NCBI GenBank assembly: GCA_020725865.1
Contig: DYEC01000023.1
Location: 27,326-91,325, forward strand
DNA length: 64,000 bases
Direction: 5' to 3'
DNA from: Anaerolinea sp.
GTDB taxonomy: Bacteria > Chloroflexota > Anaerolineae > Anaerolineales > Anaerolineaceae
The position numbers and the translations under genes were made by a program. Under the pieces are notes generated by a model. That model was not told the DNA's origin. It saw nothing but the letters and a program-made list of their open reading frames with translations, and searched no databases. Shown in pieces: positions 42,897 through 51,770 of the stretch. Position 1 is the first letter of the stretch; each line of letters begins with the position of its first letter.

Positions 42897-43967
42897 ATGC
42901 GTCTGGGAATTATTGGATTGCCGCTGAGCGGGAAAACTACGTTGTTCAACGCACTGACGCGCGGCAGTGCGCCCACTGGTGTGGTGCATGGCAAGGTTGA
43001 GGTGCATACGGCGGTTGTGGATGTGCCAGATCCGCGCGTGGATGTGCTTTCCAACATGTTCAAGCCCAAAAAGACCATTTATGCCAAGGTGACCTATGCC
43101 GACATTGCCGGGCTGGAAAGCGGCGCGGCGAAAAGCGGTTTCTCTGGCACGCTGCTCAACCAGCTTACCCAAATGGATGGTTTTATCCATGTGGTGCGTT
43201 GCTTTGAGGATGAGGCGGTTCCCCATCCGGCAGGGAGTGTTAATCCCCTGCGCGATATCGCAACGCTGGATGGTGAATTTGTCTTAAACGACCTAATTGC
43301 TGTTGAACGCAAGCTGGAGCGGCTGACGGATGAGCGCAGAAAGGGCGGCGGACGCGACAGGGCGGTGATTGAACGCGAGATTCAGCTCTTTGAGCGTTTC
43401 CATGCTGCGCTTTCTGAGGAAAAGCCACTGCGCGATGTGGAAATTACTGCGGAAGAAGAGAAAATGCTGGCGGGTTACGCACTGTTGACGCGCAAGCCGG
43501 TATTGCTGGTATTGAACCTGTCCGAAGGTCAGGCGGCGCCGGCGATTGACTATCCACACGCGCGTAGCCGGCTGGTGGCGTTACAAGGGCGGCTGGAAAT
43601 GGATATTGCCCAGCTTCCGCCGGACGAGGCGCAGGTTTTCCTGCAGGAATACAATATCACCGAACCCAGCCTGAACCGCGTCATCCGCCTTTCCTATGAT
43701 TTGTTGGGACTGCAATCTTTCTTTACAGTGGGGGCGGATGAGGTGCGCGCCTGGACGGTGCGGCGCGGCGCCACCGCGCACGAAGCCGCCGGTGAAATTC
43801 ACAGCGATTTGCAAAAAGGTTTCATCCGTGCTGAAGTGATCAGCTATGAGGAATTGATTGCACTGGGTGGAATGAACGAAGCCAAAGCGAAAGGAAAATT
43901 ACGGCTTGAGGGCAAGGATTATATCGTTCAGGACGGCGATATTGTCCATATCCGATTTAACATTTGA
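42897..43967 (+). CDS. ychF: YchF/OLA1-type P-loop ATPase
   Basis: This 356-residue ribosome-associated, Obg-related ATPase has P-loop GLPLSGKTTLFN, switch ADIAGLESGAAKSG, and a C-terminal TGS domain (about 270-355) ending VQDGDIVHIRFNI. The glycine-rich GLVxGA-like switch is present though somewhat diverged, and the guanine-specific NKxD is replaced by VLNLSE, which fits the family's preference for ATP. The ATG at 42897 matches the family start; a longer frame would overlap the tRNA. Its end overlaps the convergent hydrolase by 69 bases. Confidence 0.93.
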   Translation: MRLGIIGLPLSGKTTLFNALTRGSAPTGVVHGKVEVHTAVVDVPDPRVDVLSNMFKPKKTIYAKVTYADIAGLESGAAKSGFSGTLLNQLTQMDGFIHVVRCFEDEAVPHPAGSVNPLRDIATLDGEFVLNDLIAVERKLERLTDERRKGGGRDRAVIEREIQLFERFHAALSEEKPLRDVEITAEEEKMLAGYALLTRKPVLLVLNLSEGQAAPAIDYPHARSRLVALQGRLEMDIAQLPPDEAQVFLQEYNITEPSLNRVIRLSYDLLGLQSFFTVGADEVRAWTVRRGATAHEAAGEIHSDLQKGFIRAEVISYEELIALGGMNEAKAKGKLRLEGKDYIVQDGDIVHIRFNI

Positions 43968-44855
43968 GGGGGCGGCTCTTGCCGCCTCAAAAAATTCAAT
44001 CACCCGTTGCGCATATTCCTCGGGGGCAATCAACCAGTATTCTCCGTGATCGGCTTCGGGAACGATCCACAGGGCGGCGCTATTCCCGGCGGCAGTCTGC
44101 TGGGCATAGCCGCGCGTGCGCTGGATTTCTTTCTCTCCGTGAATCAGCAAAATCGGGCGCGACTTTAGCTTTGGCAGTGCCTCCAGCGGGCTGATTCTCG
44201 CCGGCGAGATGCCGGTTCGGAAGGTGAAAAAAAGCGCCACCAGCCGCTGTATCTGCCACTTTGGCGAGAGCGGCACAGCAGTGTCCGCTGTTATTTCGTC
44301 ATATAAATTGGCATAATTACCGCTGGCAACTACGGCGCGCACCTCCGGGCGCGCCGCGGCGCCGAGAATGACGGTTGTACCGCCGACCGAGAATCCTGAA
44401 GCGCCTACCCAGCTCACTTCTGGCTGTTGCAAAACAAAGTCCAGCAATGCATTGAATTCATTGACTTCGCGGTAACCCAGCGTCTGAATTTCTCCCGCAC
44501 AGGCGCGGTAATCCATGCTTGCCACACCATAACCGCGCTCGGTCAGGAATTGCGCCTCGTGCAACATGGATGTCCGCCCTCCGCCCCAGCCGGGGAACAG
44601 CAAAATAGCAGCCCCGTTTTGCGGGGGACGCCACCAGCCGCCCAGCGTCAAGCCGTCCGCAGTGGTTAGGGTGATTTCCCGAAACCCTGGCGGCGGTTGA
44701 GCGGGCGGTGGACAGACAGGACGGGTCAATTGATATGCATACAGATAGCTTAATCCAACGATCACGCCGCCATAGGCGGCGATTAGCCCCAACGCAAAAA
44801 GTTTCGCAAAACGCCGTAGCGAAAACCGTATCCCTTTAGTGGGCAGGCTTTTCAT
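43899..44855 (-). CDS. Membrane-anchored alpha/beta hydrolase
   Basis: This 318-residue protein has an N-terminal membrane segment (about 17-36) and an alpha/beta hydrolase fold. The nucleophile elbow is GASGFSVGG (Ser in GFSVG). The acid is probably in the RPILLIHGEKE region, and the His is in EADHGEYW. Such proteins are often annotated as serine aminopeptidase/lysophospholipase-like; the substrate is unknown. The stop lies 69 bases inside the 3' end of ychF on the opposite strand. It is 4 bases downstream of htrA and likely co-transcribed with it. Confidence 0.82.
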   Translation of the reverse strand: MKSLPTKGIRFSLRRFAKLFALGLIAAYGGVIVGLSYLYAYQLTRPVCPPPAQPPPGFREITLTTADGLTLGGWWRPPQNGAAILLFPGWGGGRTSMLHEAQFLTERGYGVASMDYRACAGEIQTLGYREVNEFNALLDFVLQQPEVSWVGASGFSVGGTTVILGAAARPEVRAVVASGNYANLYDEITADTAVPLSPKWQIQRLVALFFTFRTGISPARISPLEALPKLKSRPILLIHGEKEIQRTRGYAQQTAAGNSAALWIVPEADHGEYWLIAPEEYAQRVIEFFEAARAAPSNVKSDMDNIAVLNDIILALKP

Positions 44856-44859
44856 CGGC

Positions 44860-46008
44860 TCATGGCGTCCACTCGCCCAGTTTTACGGTAAGCTGGAGCT
44901 TCTGACTGCCGCGCGTCACATCCAGCGTGACGGTTTCGCCGGCTTGATACTTGAAGAGAGTGTTGATATAGGGGTGCTGGTCATCCAGCTGGACGCCATT
45001 GATGCGCTCGATGATGTCGCCGGCTTGCAAGCCAGCCTGTTCCGCCGGACTGCCCGGCTGAACTTCGGTGACGAAAATGCCCCATTCTACCGGCAGATCG
45101 TAGATACGGGCGATACGCGGGGTAATTGCCTGCCAGCGGATGCCCAGATAGGGCCTGGCAACCACACCGTGCGCGATGAGCTGTTCGGCAACCGCCTGCA
45201 CCGTGTTGGAGGGGATGGCAAAGCCAAGTCCCTCCACTACATTGCCGCCGCTGCCAGTGCGCAGGATGAGCGTGTTGATGCCCACCACCTGACCCGCCAG
45301 ATTGACCAGCGGACCGCCCGAATTGCCCTGATTGATTGCGGCATCGGTCTGGATCATATCCTGCATCAGATAGCCCTGGCCGGTATCCAGCGTCCGCCCG
45401 GTGGCGCTGATTACACCCACCGTGACCGTGTTGCGAAAATCCCCCAGCGGCGAGCCGATGGCGATGACCGTTTCGCCGGGTTTCAGCGCATCGGAATTGC
45501 CGAAGGCGGCAACGGCGGGCGGCTTGATGTCTATTTTCAATACTGCCAGATCGGAAAACTGGTCGCGCCCTTGCAGGGTGGCTGGAATTTCTTCACCGTT
45601 TGCCAAAACCACCGAAAACTCAACCCCATCCTCGACCACGTGGTTGTTGGTGACCAGATAACCGTCTGGTGAGATGATAATCCCGCTGCCGGTGGACTGA
45701 CCGCCGGAAACGAGGCCGAAGGCGGAGAGCCGGTCAGGCAGTTGGGCAATCACCGTCACCACAGCAGGACCGACATGTTCGACCACCTGAGTGATGGCGG
45801 TATCTACCGTGACCGCATCAGAAGTGAGGACGAAAGGCGTCGCGGTTGGGGACGCGGTAGGGATGACAGCGGGTTGCGTGGCAAGCGCGAGACCGGGTTG
45901 TTGAATGGAACGATACACTGCCAGCCCGCCGGCGACCGCGCCAACCAGCGTCGAGCACAGTGCCAACGCGACGATCAATATCGCAAATACAATCCGATTC
46001 CACTTCAT
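44860..46008 (-). CDS. HtrA/DegP-type serine protease
   Basis: This 382-residue envelope protease has an N-terminal membrane anchor (about 5-28), a Thr/Pro linker, a trypsin-like domain and one PDZ domain. The catalytic triad is visible: His in VTNNHVVEDG, Asp in SDLAVLKI, and Ser in NQGNSGGPLV. The PDZ domain (about 285-375) has GIFVTEVQPGSPAEQAGL. It degrades misfolded envelope proteins. I chose the ATG at 46008 over one at 46017, which sits only two bases from the GGAG. Confidence 0.95.
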   Translation of the reverse strand: MKWNRIVFAILIVALALCSTLVGAVAGGLAVYRSIQQPGLALATQPAVIPTASPTATPFVLTSDAVTVDTAITQVVEHVGPAVVTVIAQLPDRLSAFGLVSGGQSTGSGIIISPDGYLVTNNHVVEDGVEFSVVLANGEEIPATLQGRDQFSDLAVLKIDIKPPAVAAFGNSDALKPGETVIAIGSPLGDFRNTVTVGVISATGRTLDTGQGYLMQDMIQTDAAINQGNSGGPLVNLAGQVVGINTLILRTGSGGNVVEGLGFAIPSNTVQAVAEQLIAHGVVARPYLGIRWQAITPRIARIYDLPVEWGIFVTEVQPGSPAEQAGLQAGDIIERINGVQLDDQHPYINTLFKYQAGETVTLDVTRGSQKLQLTVKLGEWTP

Positions 46009-46102
46009 AGTTGACATTGCTCCAGAAGCGTATTTGTCTCAAGTGTACCACCAGCAAAAGCGAGTAAGGAAGGGGGAAGCGGCTTGTTTTTGGCGAGGCT
46101 TG

Positions 46103-46156
46103 TTGACTCTTCAAAAATTACTTTGTATAATTCAATTACTTACTTAATATTAGTAA
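46103..46156 (+). promoter_or_regulatory. Strong promoter and palindrome before the carbohydrate locus
   Basis: TTGACT (46103-46108), a 17-base spacer and a perfect TATAAT (46126-46131) form the best sigma-70-type promoter outside the rRNA leader. TTACTTAATATTAGTAA (46140-46156), an inverted repeat with 5-base arms, starts about 9 bases after the -10 box. That is an operator-like position, so repression is plausible. The first gene starts at 46205. Confidence 0.7.
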
Positions 46157-46204
46157 CTCCGTATTAGGGATAACAAGCCCTCTGTCTTAGAAAGGAGGCG
46201 TCTT

Positions 46205-47350
46205 ATGTTGCGTGCGGCAATTGTTGGGGGTGGTTTTATGGGTGTGACCCATACCGAAGCTCTGCGGCGGTTGAACATTCCGGTGGTCGGCATGTTGGGG
46301 ATGGATGCGGAAGAAAGCGATCGCTTTGCCCAAAGGATGAAAATCCCTACTGCCTATGCCAACCTGGAGGCTCTGGTGAGCGATCCTCAAGTGGATGTGG
46401 TTCATCTTTGCACCCCGAATTATCTGCATTACAGTATGGCAAAAACCTTGCTGGAAGCCGGGAAACACGTCCTGATTGAAAAACCACTGGCGAATACCAG
46501 TCAGGAAGGTGCAGAACTGGTGGGGCTGGCGCGCCGCCATCGGCGGATGGGAGCGGTGAACTACAATCTCCGTTTCTACCCTTTGAACCAGGAAGCTCGG
46601 GCGCGCATTCAAGCCGGGCAGGTCGGCGAGCCGCGCATTTTGCATGCTGAATACTGTCAGGACTGGCTGTTTCTGCCCACCGACTGGAACTGGCGGCTGG
46701 TGCCGGAGGAGGGCGGCGCGCTGCGCGTGGTCGGGGATATTGGTACCCATGTGATGGATATGTTGACATGGCTGACCGGGCTTGAAATTGTTGAGGTGAT
46801 GGCGGATCTGGCGACGTTCATCCCCCTGCGCAAGAAGCCCCGCCGTGCGGTTGAAACCTTCGCCAGCAAGCTGGTTGCCGCCGCGGATACAGAAGATGTG
46901 GAAATCCATACCGAAGATTTTGCCGGGATTTTGCTGCGCTTCAACAACGGTGCGCGCGGGGTGATTACGCTTTCGCAAATCAACGCCGGGCGCAAGAATG
47001 CCTTTTGGTGGGAAATTAACGGCTCTGAAGGCTCATTATTCTGGCATCAGGAACAGCCCAATCAGCTCTGGATGGGCTACCGGCAGAAACCGAATGAAAT
47101 TCTGCTCAAAGACCCTGCGCTGATGCAGCCGCACACCCGGCGCTATGCCGCTTATCCCGGTGGACATGCCGAAGGCTACCCGGATACCTTTGTGCGCCAC
47201 TTCGCTGATTTTTACGCCTATTTGGAGAAAGGGGATTACAATCAGCCGCCCACTTTTCCAACACTGGAAGATGGACGGCGTGAGCTGGTGCTGTGCGAAG
47301 CCATTCTGCAGAGTGTGCATACGCAAAGTTGGGTCAAGGTCCGCTATTGA
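46205..47350 (+). CDS. Gfo/Idh/MocA family oxidoreductase
   Basis: This 381-residue NAD(P)-dependent sugar or inositol dehydrogenase has a Rossmann fold at the N-terminus (AAIVGGGFMGVTHTEALRR). The catalytic Lys is in the family motif HVLIEKPLAN, and the C-terminal domain is of the MocA type, with His/Asp residues in GDIGTHVMDMLTWL. The AAAGGAGG ribosome binding site is near-perfect. As first gene of the operon it probably oxidises the sugar or cyclitol imported downstream. The substrate cannot be read from the sequence. Confidence 0.92.
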   Translation: MLRAAIVGGGFMGVTHTEALRRLNIPVVGMLGMDAEESDRFAQRMKIPTAYANLEALVSDPQVDVVHLCTPNYLHYSMAKTLLEAGKHVLIEKPLANTSQEGAELVGLARRHRRMGAVNYNLRFYPLNQEARARIQAGQVGEPRILHAEYCQDWLFLPTDWNWRLVPEEGGALRVVGDIGTHVMDMLTWLTGLEIVEVMADLATFIPLRKKPRRAVETFASKLVAAADTEDVEIHTEDFAGILLRFNNGARGVITLSQINAGRKNAFWWEINGSEGSLFWHQEQPNQLWMGYRQKPNEILLKDPALMQPHTRRYAAYPGGHAEGYPDTFVRHFADFYAYLEKGDYNQPPTFPTLEDGRRELVLCEAILQSVHTQSWVKVRY

Positions 47351-47377
47351 TCGTTCTGGATGGAAAGGAAGATGACT

Positions 47378-48604
47378 ATGGAAAAGCTTGCCTTGCTAGG
47401 CGGTAAACCGGCGAAAACAAACCCGTTTCCCGCCTGGCCTCAATATGACCAAAAAGAAGAACAAGCGTTGATGGAAGTTTTGCATAGTAGAATCTGGTGG
47501 CGTACTCCCGGCACCAAAACCCTGCAATTTGAGCAGGAATTCGCCGCCTACCAGCAAACCCGCTACGGCATCGCCTGCACGAACGGCACCGCGGCGCTGG
47601 AGATCGTCATGGCGACACTGGGCATTGGGCTGGGTGATGAGGTGATCGTTCCCGATTTCACCTTCGTCGCCACTGCCGGCGCGGTGTTGTTTGCCGGTGC
47701 TATGCCCGTTTTTGTAGATGTTGATCCAGAAACATACTGCATAGACGTCAATCAGATTGAAGCTGCAATCACCCCGCGCACTCGTGCGGTGATTGCCGTG
47801 CATGTTGCTGGTCACCCTGCTGACATCGACCGCCTGCAGGAAATTTGCCGCATTCATAACCTGTTCCTGATTGAGGATTGCGCCCACGCGCACGGCAGCG
47901 AGTGGAAAGGCAGACGGGTTGGCAGTTTTGGCGTGGCGGGGACATTCAGCTTTCAAGCCAGCAAGCTGATGACCGCCGGAGAAGGGGGGATCGTAGTAAC
48001 GAACAACGAAGACCTTGCGGTGCGCATCCGCTCGGTGCATGACTGCGGACGAATGCCCGGACGCTGGTTCTATGCCCATTACATGTACGGCTCGAACTAC
48101 CGCCTGAGTGAATGGCAAGGCGCAGTGCTCTTGCAACAGCTCAGTCGGCTGGATGAACAGGCGGCTATTCGCACCCGCAATGCTGCCTTTCTCAACCGCG
48201 AGCTGGCGAAGATTGAAGGCATCCGTCCGCAGAAACTGGACGAACGCGTGACGCGGCATGGTCAGTACTGCTATATCTTTCATTACGACCGGCGGGCTTT
48301 TGCGGGCTTGAGCACGGAAAAGTTCATCGAGGCGCTGAACGCCGAAGGCATCCCCACCCAAGCCAGCTACCCGCCGCTGCACCAGTTAGACGTATTTACG
48401 AATGGCGAGTTCCGCCGGCGTCTGTTGCCGGAACATGCCGCCTGCGCCCCTGACTTTGCCAAAGCCAGTTACCCGGTCTCGCAAGATGCGGCGGAAAACA
48501 CCATCTGGCTGGTGCACCGCACTCTCTTGGGAACGGAAGAGGATGCTGCCGAGATTGCCGAAGCGGTGCGCAAGATTCAGCGTCATGCGAAGGAATTGCT
48601 ATGA
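47378..48604 (+). CDS. DegT/DnrJ/EryC1/StrS aminotransferase
   Basis: This 408-residue PLP-dependent sugar or cyclitol aminotransferase starts at the ATG at 47378 (MEKLALLGGKPAK), with AAGGAAG seven bases upstream; two ATGs just before it sit in or on that site. The PLP lysine is in FSFQASKLMTAGEGG, and the phosphate-binding EDCAHAHGS is present. The LGGKPA start resembles scyllo-inosose aminotransferase and AHBA synthase relatives. Next to a MocA-type dehydrogenase it could aminate a keto-sugar or keto-cyclitol. Confidence 0.9.
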   Translation: MEKLALLGGKPAKTNPFPAWPQYDQKEEQALMEVLHSRIWWRTPGTKTLQFEQEFAAYQQTRYGIACTNGTAALEIVMATLGIGLGDEVIVPDFTFVATAGAVLFAGAMPVFVDVDPETYCIDVNQIEAAITPRTRAVIAVHVAGHPADIDRLQEICRIHNLFLIEDCAHAHGSEWKGRRVGSFGVAGTFSFQASKLMTAGEGGIVVTNNEDLAVRIRSVHDCGRMPGRWFYAHYMYGSNYRLSEWQGAVLLQQLSRLDEQAAIRTRNAAFLNRELAKIEGIRPQKLDERVTRHGQYCYIFHYDRRAFAGLSTEKFIEALNAEGIPTQASYPPLHQLDVFTNGEFRRRLLPEHAACAPDFAKASYPVSQDAAENTIWLVHRTLLGTEEDAAEIAEAVRKIQRHAKELL

Positions 48605-49035
48605 TGGAGAAAGGCGAGCGCGCCGGACTGGAAATCTTCCGCTGGGATGAGCAGGGCTATCAGCCGCTGATCTTCTTTGAAGACTGGCAGGTGGCACTGC
48701 TCAACTGGGAGCCCGTTTTTGACCTGCGCAATCTAGGTGAGATTGAGCGCCACAATCACACCGATGAAGTATTCGTCCTGTTACGCGGCAAGGCACTGCT
48801 GTTCACCCTGACGAAAAACGGGCAAATGCAGGCGGAGGATATGCAGGCCGGCGTGCTGTATAACGTTCCGGCGGGCGTCTGGCACAATTTGCTGTCCACC
48901 CGCGATGCGGCGTGGGTGATTGTGGAAAAACGGGACACGCATTTGAACGATGTTGAGTTTCGCCAACTGACGCAGGATGAAAAAGTTCGGTTGTCTTTGT
49001 TCTTTCCAGAGTGGCTGATGCAGAATACAACGTGA
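48601..49035 (+). CDS. Cupin-domain protein
   Basis: This 144-residue small beta-barrel protein has cupin motif 1 in ERHNHTDEVFVLLRGKALLF (His, His and Glu as metal ligands) and motif 2 in YNVPAGVWHNLL (His). The residues that could bind a metal are therefore intact. Possible roles are sugar isomerisation, epimerisation or sensing. The ATGATG start overlaps the aminotransferase stop, so the two are coupled. I cannot assign a substrate. Confidence 0.8.
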   Translation: MMEKGERAGLEIFRWDEQGYQPLIFFEDWQVALLNWEPVFDLRNLGEIERHNHTDEVFVLLRGKALLFTLTKNGQMQAEDMQAGVLYNVPAGVWHNLLSTRDAAWVIVEKRDTHLNDVEFRQLTQDEKVRLSLFFPEWLMQNTT

Positions 49036-49067
49036 CCCTCTAGCTGATTGGTTGAAAGGATCAGGCG

Positions 49068-50390
49068 ATGTTAAGACCTCGAGTTGGATCGTATGCAGTG
49101 TATGAACCGGCAGAGGAAGGCTGGGAAGCGTGGGAAACACAACTGGCGCAGATCAATCGTGAACTGAGCGATCACGGGCTGGAGGTGATTGCCGCGCCGG
49201 AGGCTGTCAAAGACCTTGACTCAATGGAGCGCGTAGCGCAGTTTTTTTGCACACAGCAATTAGACACCCTGCACGCCCTGATTGTGAGCTGGTCGTTTGA
49301 CCATTACACGCTGGAATTGCAACAGCGTATTGGCGTGCCGGTGGCGATCCGCGCCATTCCCGGCATCCGCAGCGGCTCGATGGTCGGCGCGCAGCAGCTC
49401 GGTTCGGTACTGGCGGATTTGGGCGTGCCGTACCGCTTGAAATACGGGGAGCTTGGCGATCTGACCGTTACAGCAGAGATGGCGAATTTTGCCCGCGCCT
49501 GCGCCATCCGCAACCGCCTGCGCGGGGCGCGTCTAGGCGTGATTGGACGCCGCACCGAAGGCATGACGCCAACCGCAGTAGATGAGGTCGAAATCTTCCG
49601 TTTGTTTGGTGTGCGCCTGATTCATTATGGGCTGGATGAACTGCTCGATCTGGCGGCGGCAATAGAAGAAAAACAGGCGGCTACAGTCTGGGAGCGGTTC
49701 AGGACAGGCGCGGCGCAAGTGCTTTCGGCAAGCGAACACGGCTTGCAGACGGCGCGCAACTATCTCGCCTGCCGGCAGATCATTGCAAGCCAGCGGCTGG
49801 ATGCGCTGGCAATTGGTTCTTATCCCAAATGTCAGGGGACAATGTGCTTGCCGATTGCCTGGCTGAACGAAGAGGGTCTGCCAACCGGCTGTGAAGGCGA
49901 TGTCAACGCAACATTGTGTATGCTGATCTTGAGTCAGTTGAGCGATGCGCCGGTGCATTTTGGTGAGATGCTGGCGGTGTACGATGAAGAGAATGCGCTG
50001 GTGACCTCGCATTGCGGTTGTGGTTCACCTTCGCTGGCGGATGCAAAGGGATATAGTCTGACGCCGGTACGGCTGGCGAACAGCGGGGTATGTATCCGCT
50101 ACGCTGCCAAGCCGGGAGCAGTTACATTTGTCAATCTGGTCGGACGTAAGGGTAATTACCGCCTGTGTGCCATCGAAGGCGAAGCAGTGCCGACCGGCAT
50201 GGTCTTTGAGGGCAATCCGCTCAAGTTTGTGCTGAAAAGTCCTTTCCGCCGTGTCTGGTCGTATGTGGAACAATACGGCTTCGGTCATCACTGGATGACT
50301 GTGTATGCTCATGCCGTGCCGGTGCTGACCGAATTCACCCGTCTGGTTGGAATGCGCGGCGTTTTTCCGGATGCAGAAACGGTTGTGTGA
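49068..50390 (+). CDS. L-fucose/L-arabinose isomerase-family protein
   Basis: This 440-residue protein resembles the FucI/AraA isomerase fold. Putative metal ligands are the Glu in GCEGDVNATL, a carboxylate in HFGEML and the His in SHCGCGSP. The segment CLPIAWLNEEGLPTGCEGD closely follows FucI's late-domain motif. It is shorter than FucI (about 590), like the uncharacterised short isomerases of sugar gene clusters. It likely interconverts an aldose and ketose. AAAGGATC precedes the ATG. It overlaps the potential GTG of the next gene. Confidence 0.8.
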   Translation: MLRPRVGSYAVYEPAEEGWEAWETQLAQINRELSDHGLEVIAAPEAVKDLDSMERVAQFFCTQQLDTLHALIVSWSFDHYTLELQQRIGVPVAIRAIPGIRSGSMVGAQQLGSVLADLGVPYRLKYGELGDLTVTAEMANFARACAIRNRLRGARLGVIGRRTEGMTPTAVDEVEIFRLFGVRLIHYGLDELLDLAAAIEEKQAATVWERFRTGAAQVLSASEHGLQTARNYLACRQIIASQRLDALAIGSYPKCQGTMCLPIAWLNEEGLPTGCEGDVNATLCMLILSQLSDAPVHFGEMLAVYDEENALVTSHCGCGSPSLADAKGYSLTPVRLANSGVCIRYAAKPGAVTFVNLVGRKGNYRLCAIEGEAVPTGMVFEGNPLKFVLKSPFRRVWSYVEQYGFGHHWMTVYAHAVPVLTEFTRLVGMRGVFPDAETVV

Positions 50391-50392
50391 AG

Positions 50393-51562
50393 ATGAATTC
50401 GCGCCAGCGTCTGCTGAACGCCATCCGTTTGCAATCAGTGGATCATATCCCGCTGTATCTGCGGTTGTGGTCTATGGGCGGCGGCGAAGATTATATTCCT
50501 TTTGATTGGCGCGATCAGGTGAGGCGCGCCGAAAACTTGCTGCGGCTGGGCGTGGATGATACCCTATTGCTTCAGCCTCCGCTGGGCTATCCCGAAGAGT
50601 ACATTGCCGACCGTTCCGCCGGCGTCATCGGTGTGGAAATCGAGCATCTGCCGCCGCACCAAGCGGGCAGCCTGCCGAGATTGAAAAAGACCTATCACAC
50701 CCCCGCAGGCGAGCTGACGCAAAGCGTAAAACTGAGCGAGGACTGGCCGCATGGCGATGACATTATGCTCTTTAGCGATTTCAACATTCCGCGCTATGAA
50801 GAGCCGTTGATTAAGACCCGCGCAGATGTGGACCGCCTGCGTTATCTGCTTGCCAGTCCAACGGCGGAACAAATCGATGAATTCCGCAGCCGTTCCCGGA
50901 AGTTGCACAGTGATGCGGAACGTCTGGGCGTGGTGCTGGATGGCGGCTGGAGCGCGCTGGGGGATGCGGTGGTCTGGCTGTGCGGCATGGAAAACGTTCT
51001 CTACTGGCAAATGGATCAACCGGAGCTTCTCGAAGCACTGCTGGATGTGCTTCTGGAATGGGAGCTACAGCGCGTTGATCTGCTGTTTGAGGAAGGGATA
51101 GATGTGCTGGTGCATATGGCGTGGTACGAGGGTGTGGATTTCTGGACGCCAAAGAACTACCGCCGTCTGTTGCGCCCGCGTGTACAGCAACTGATTGACC
51201 GCGCCCATCGGCATAACGTGCCTTTCCGCTACATCATCACCAAAGGCTGGATGCCGTTGCGCAAAGACCTGCTGGAGATGGGGATAGATTGCCTGACCGG
51301 TGTTGATCCGGTGCAGGATCGGCTGACGTTGGAAGAGGTCAAACAAGAAATGGGCGGGCGAGTCTGCCTGATGGGCGGGATGAATGCCGCGGTCACACTT
51401 TCGATGGGAACGGAAGAAGAGATTCGCCAAGCCGTAGACCATGCGATGCAGGTGCTTGCGCCGGGCGGCGGGTTCATCCTGTTCCCGGTAGATAATGTCT
51501 TCTGCGAAATGCCATGGGAACGAGTGGAGATCGTGATTGACCAGTGGAAAAAATACTGGTAG
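50393..51562 (+). CDS. Uroporphyrinogen decarboxylase-family protein in a sugar locus
   Basis: This 389-residue URO-D-fold protein begins MNSRQRLLNAIRLQSVDHIPL, the characteristic N-terminus, with GVDPVQDRLTLEEVKQEMGG and CLMGGMNAA typical of the late part of the fold. Sequence and setting argue against haem synthesis: no other tetrapyrrole gene is near. URO-D homologues also include corrinoid-dependent methyltransferases, and others of unknown function are found in sugar clusters. The ATG at 50393 is preferred to the GTG at 50387 on family N-terminus. Confidence 0.82.
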   Translation: MNSRQRLLNAIRLQSVDHIPLYLRLWSMGGGEDYIPFDWRDQVRRAENLLRLGVDDTLLLQPPLGYPEEYIADRSAGVIGVEIEHLPPHQAGSLPRLKKTYHTPAGELTQSVKLSEDWPHGDDIMLFSDFNIPRYEEPLIKTRADVDRLRYLLASPTAEQIDEFRSRSRKLHSDAERLGVVLDGGWSALGDAVVWLCGMENVLYWQMDQPELLEALLDVLLEWELQRVDLLFEEGIDVLVHMAWYEGVDFWTPKNYRRLLRPRVQQLIDRAHRHNVPFRYIITKGWMPLRKDLLEMGIDCLTGVDPVQDRLTLEEVKQEMGGRVCLMGGMNAAVTLSMGTEEEIRQAVDHAMQVLAPGGGFILFPVDNVFCEMPWERVEIVIDQWKKYW

Positions 51563-51770
51563 GAAATCTGTTGAAGACAGGAAAGGAGGTGCAGAGTATC
51601 GGCAAGTGAGAAACAGGTGAAACGCAACCCCCAGAGGGTTCGTCCCGCTCTCCGACTCGGGAAAATGGGATTGACTCTCCACCCAGCCCGAAAAATTTTC
51701 AAACCCGTCGGTCAGTCGGGTTGGGAAAGCAAAAAAGTTCAGGTTTTTGTAAAACAGGAAGGAGAATGAA

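Noticed and set aside
47396..48382. Open frame of 328 residues on the minus strand
   Set aside because: Antisense to the aminotransferase gene, no motif; shadow.
51563..51770. Small gene or riboswitch in the leader of the sugar-binding protein
   Set aside because: Contains three GC-rich hairpins (for example AACCCG/CGGGTT at 51702-51722) but no open frame with a start and no known riboswitch motif; probably an mRNA leader structure.
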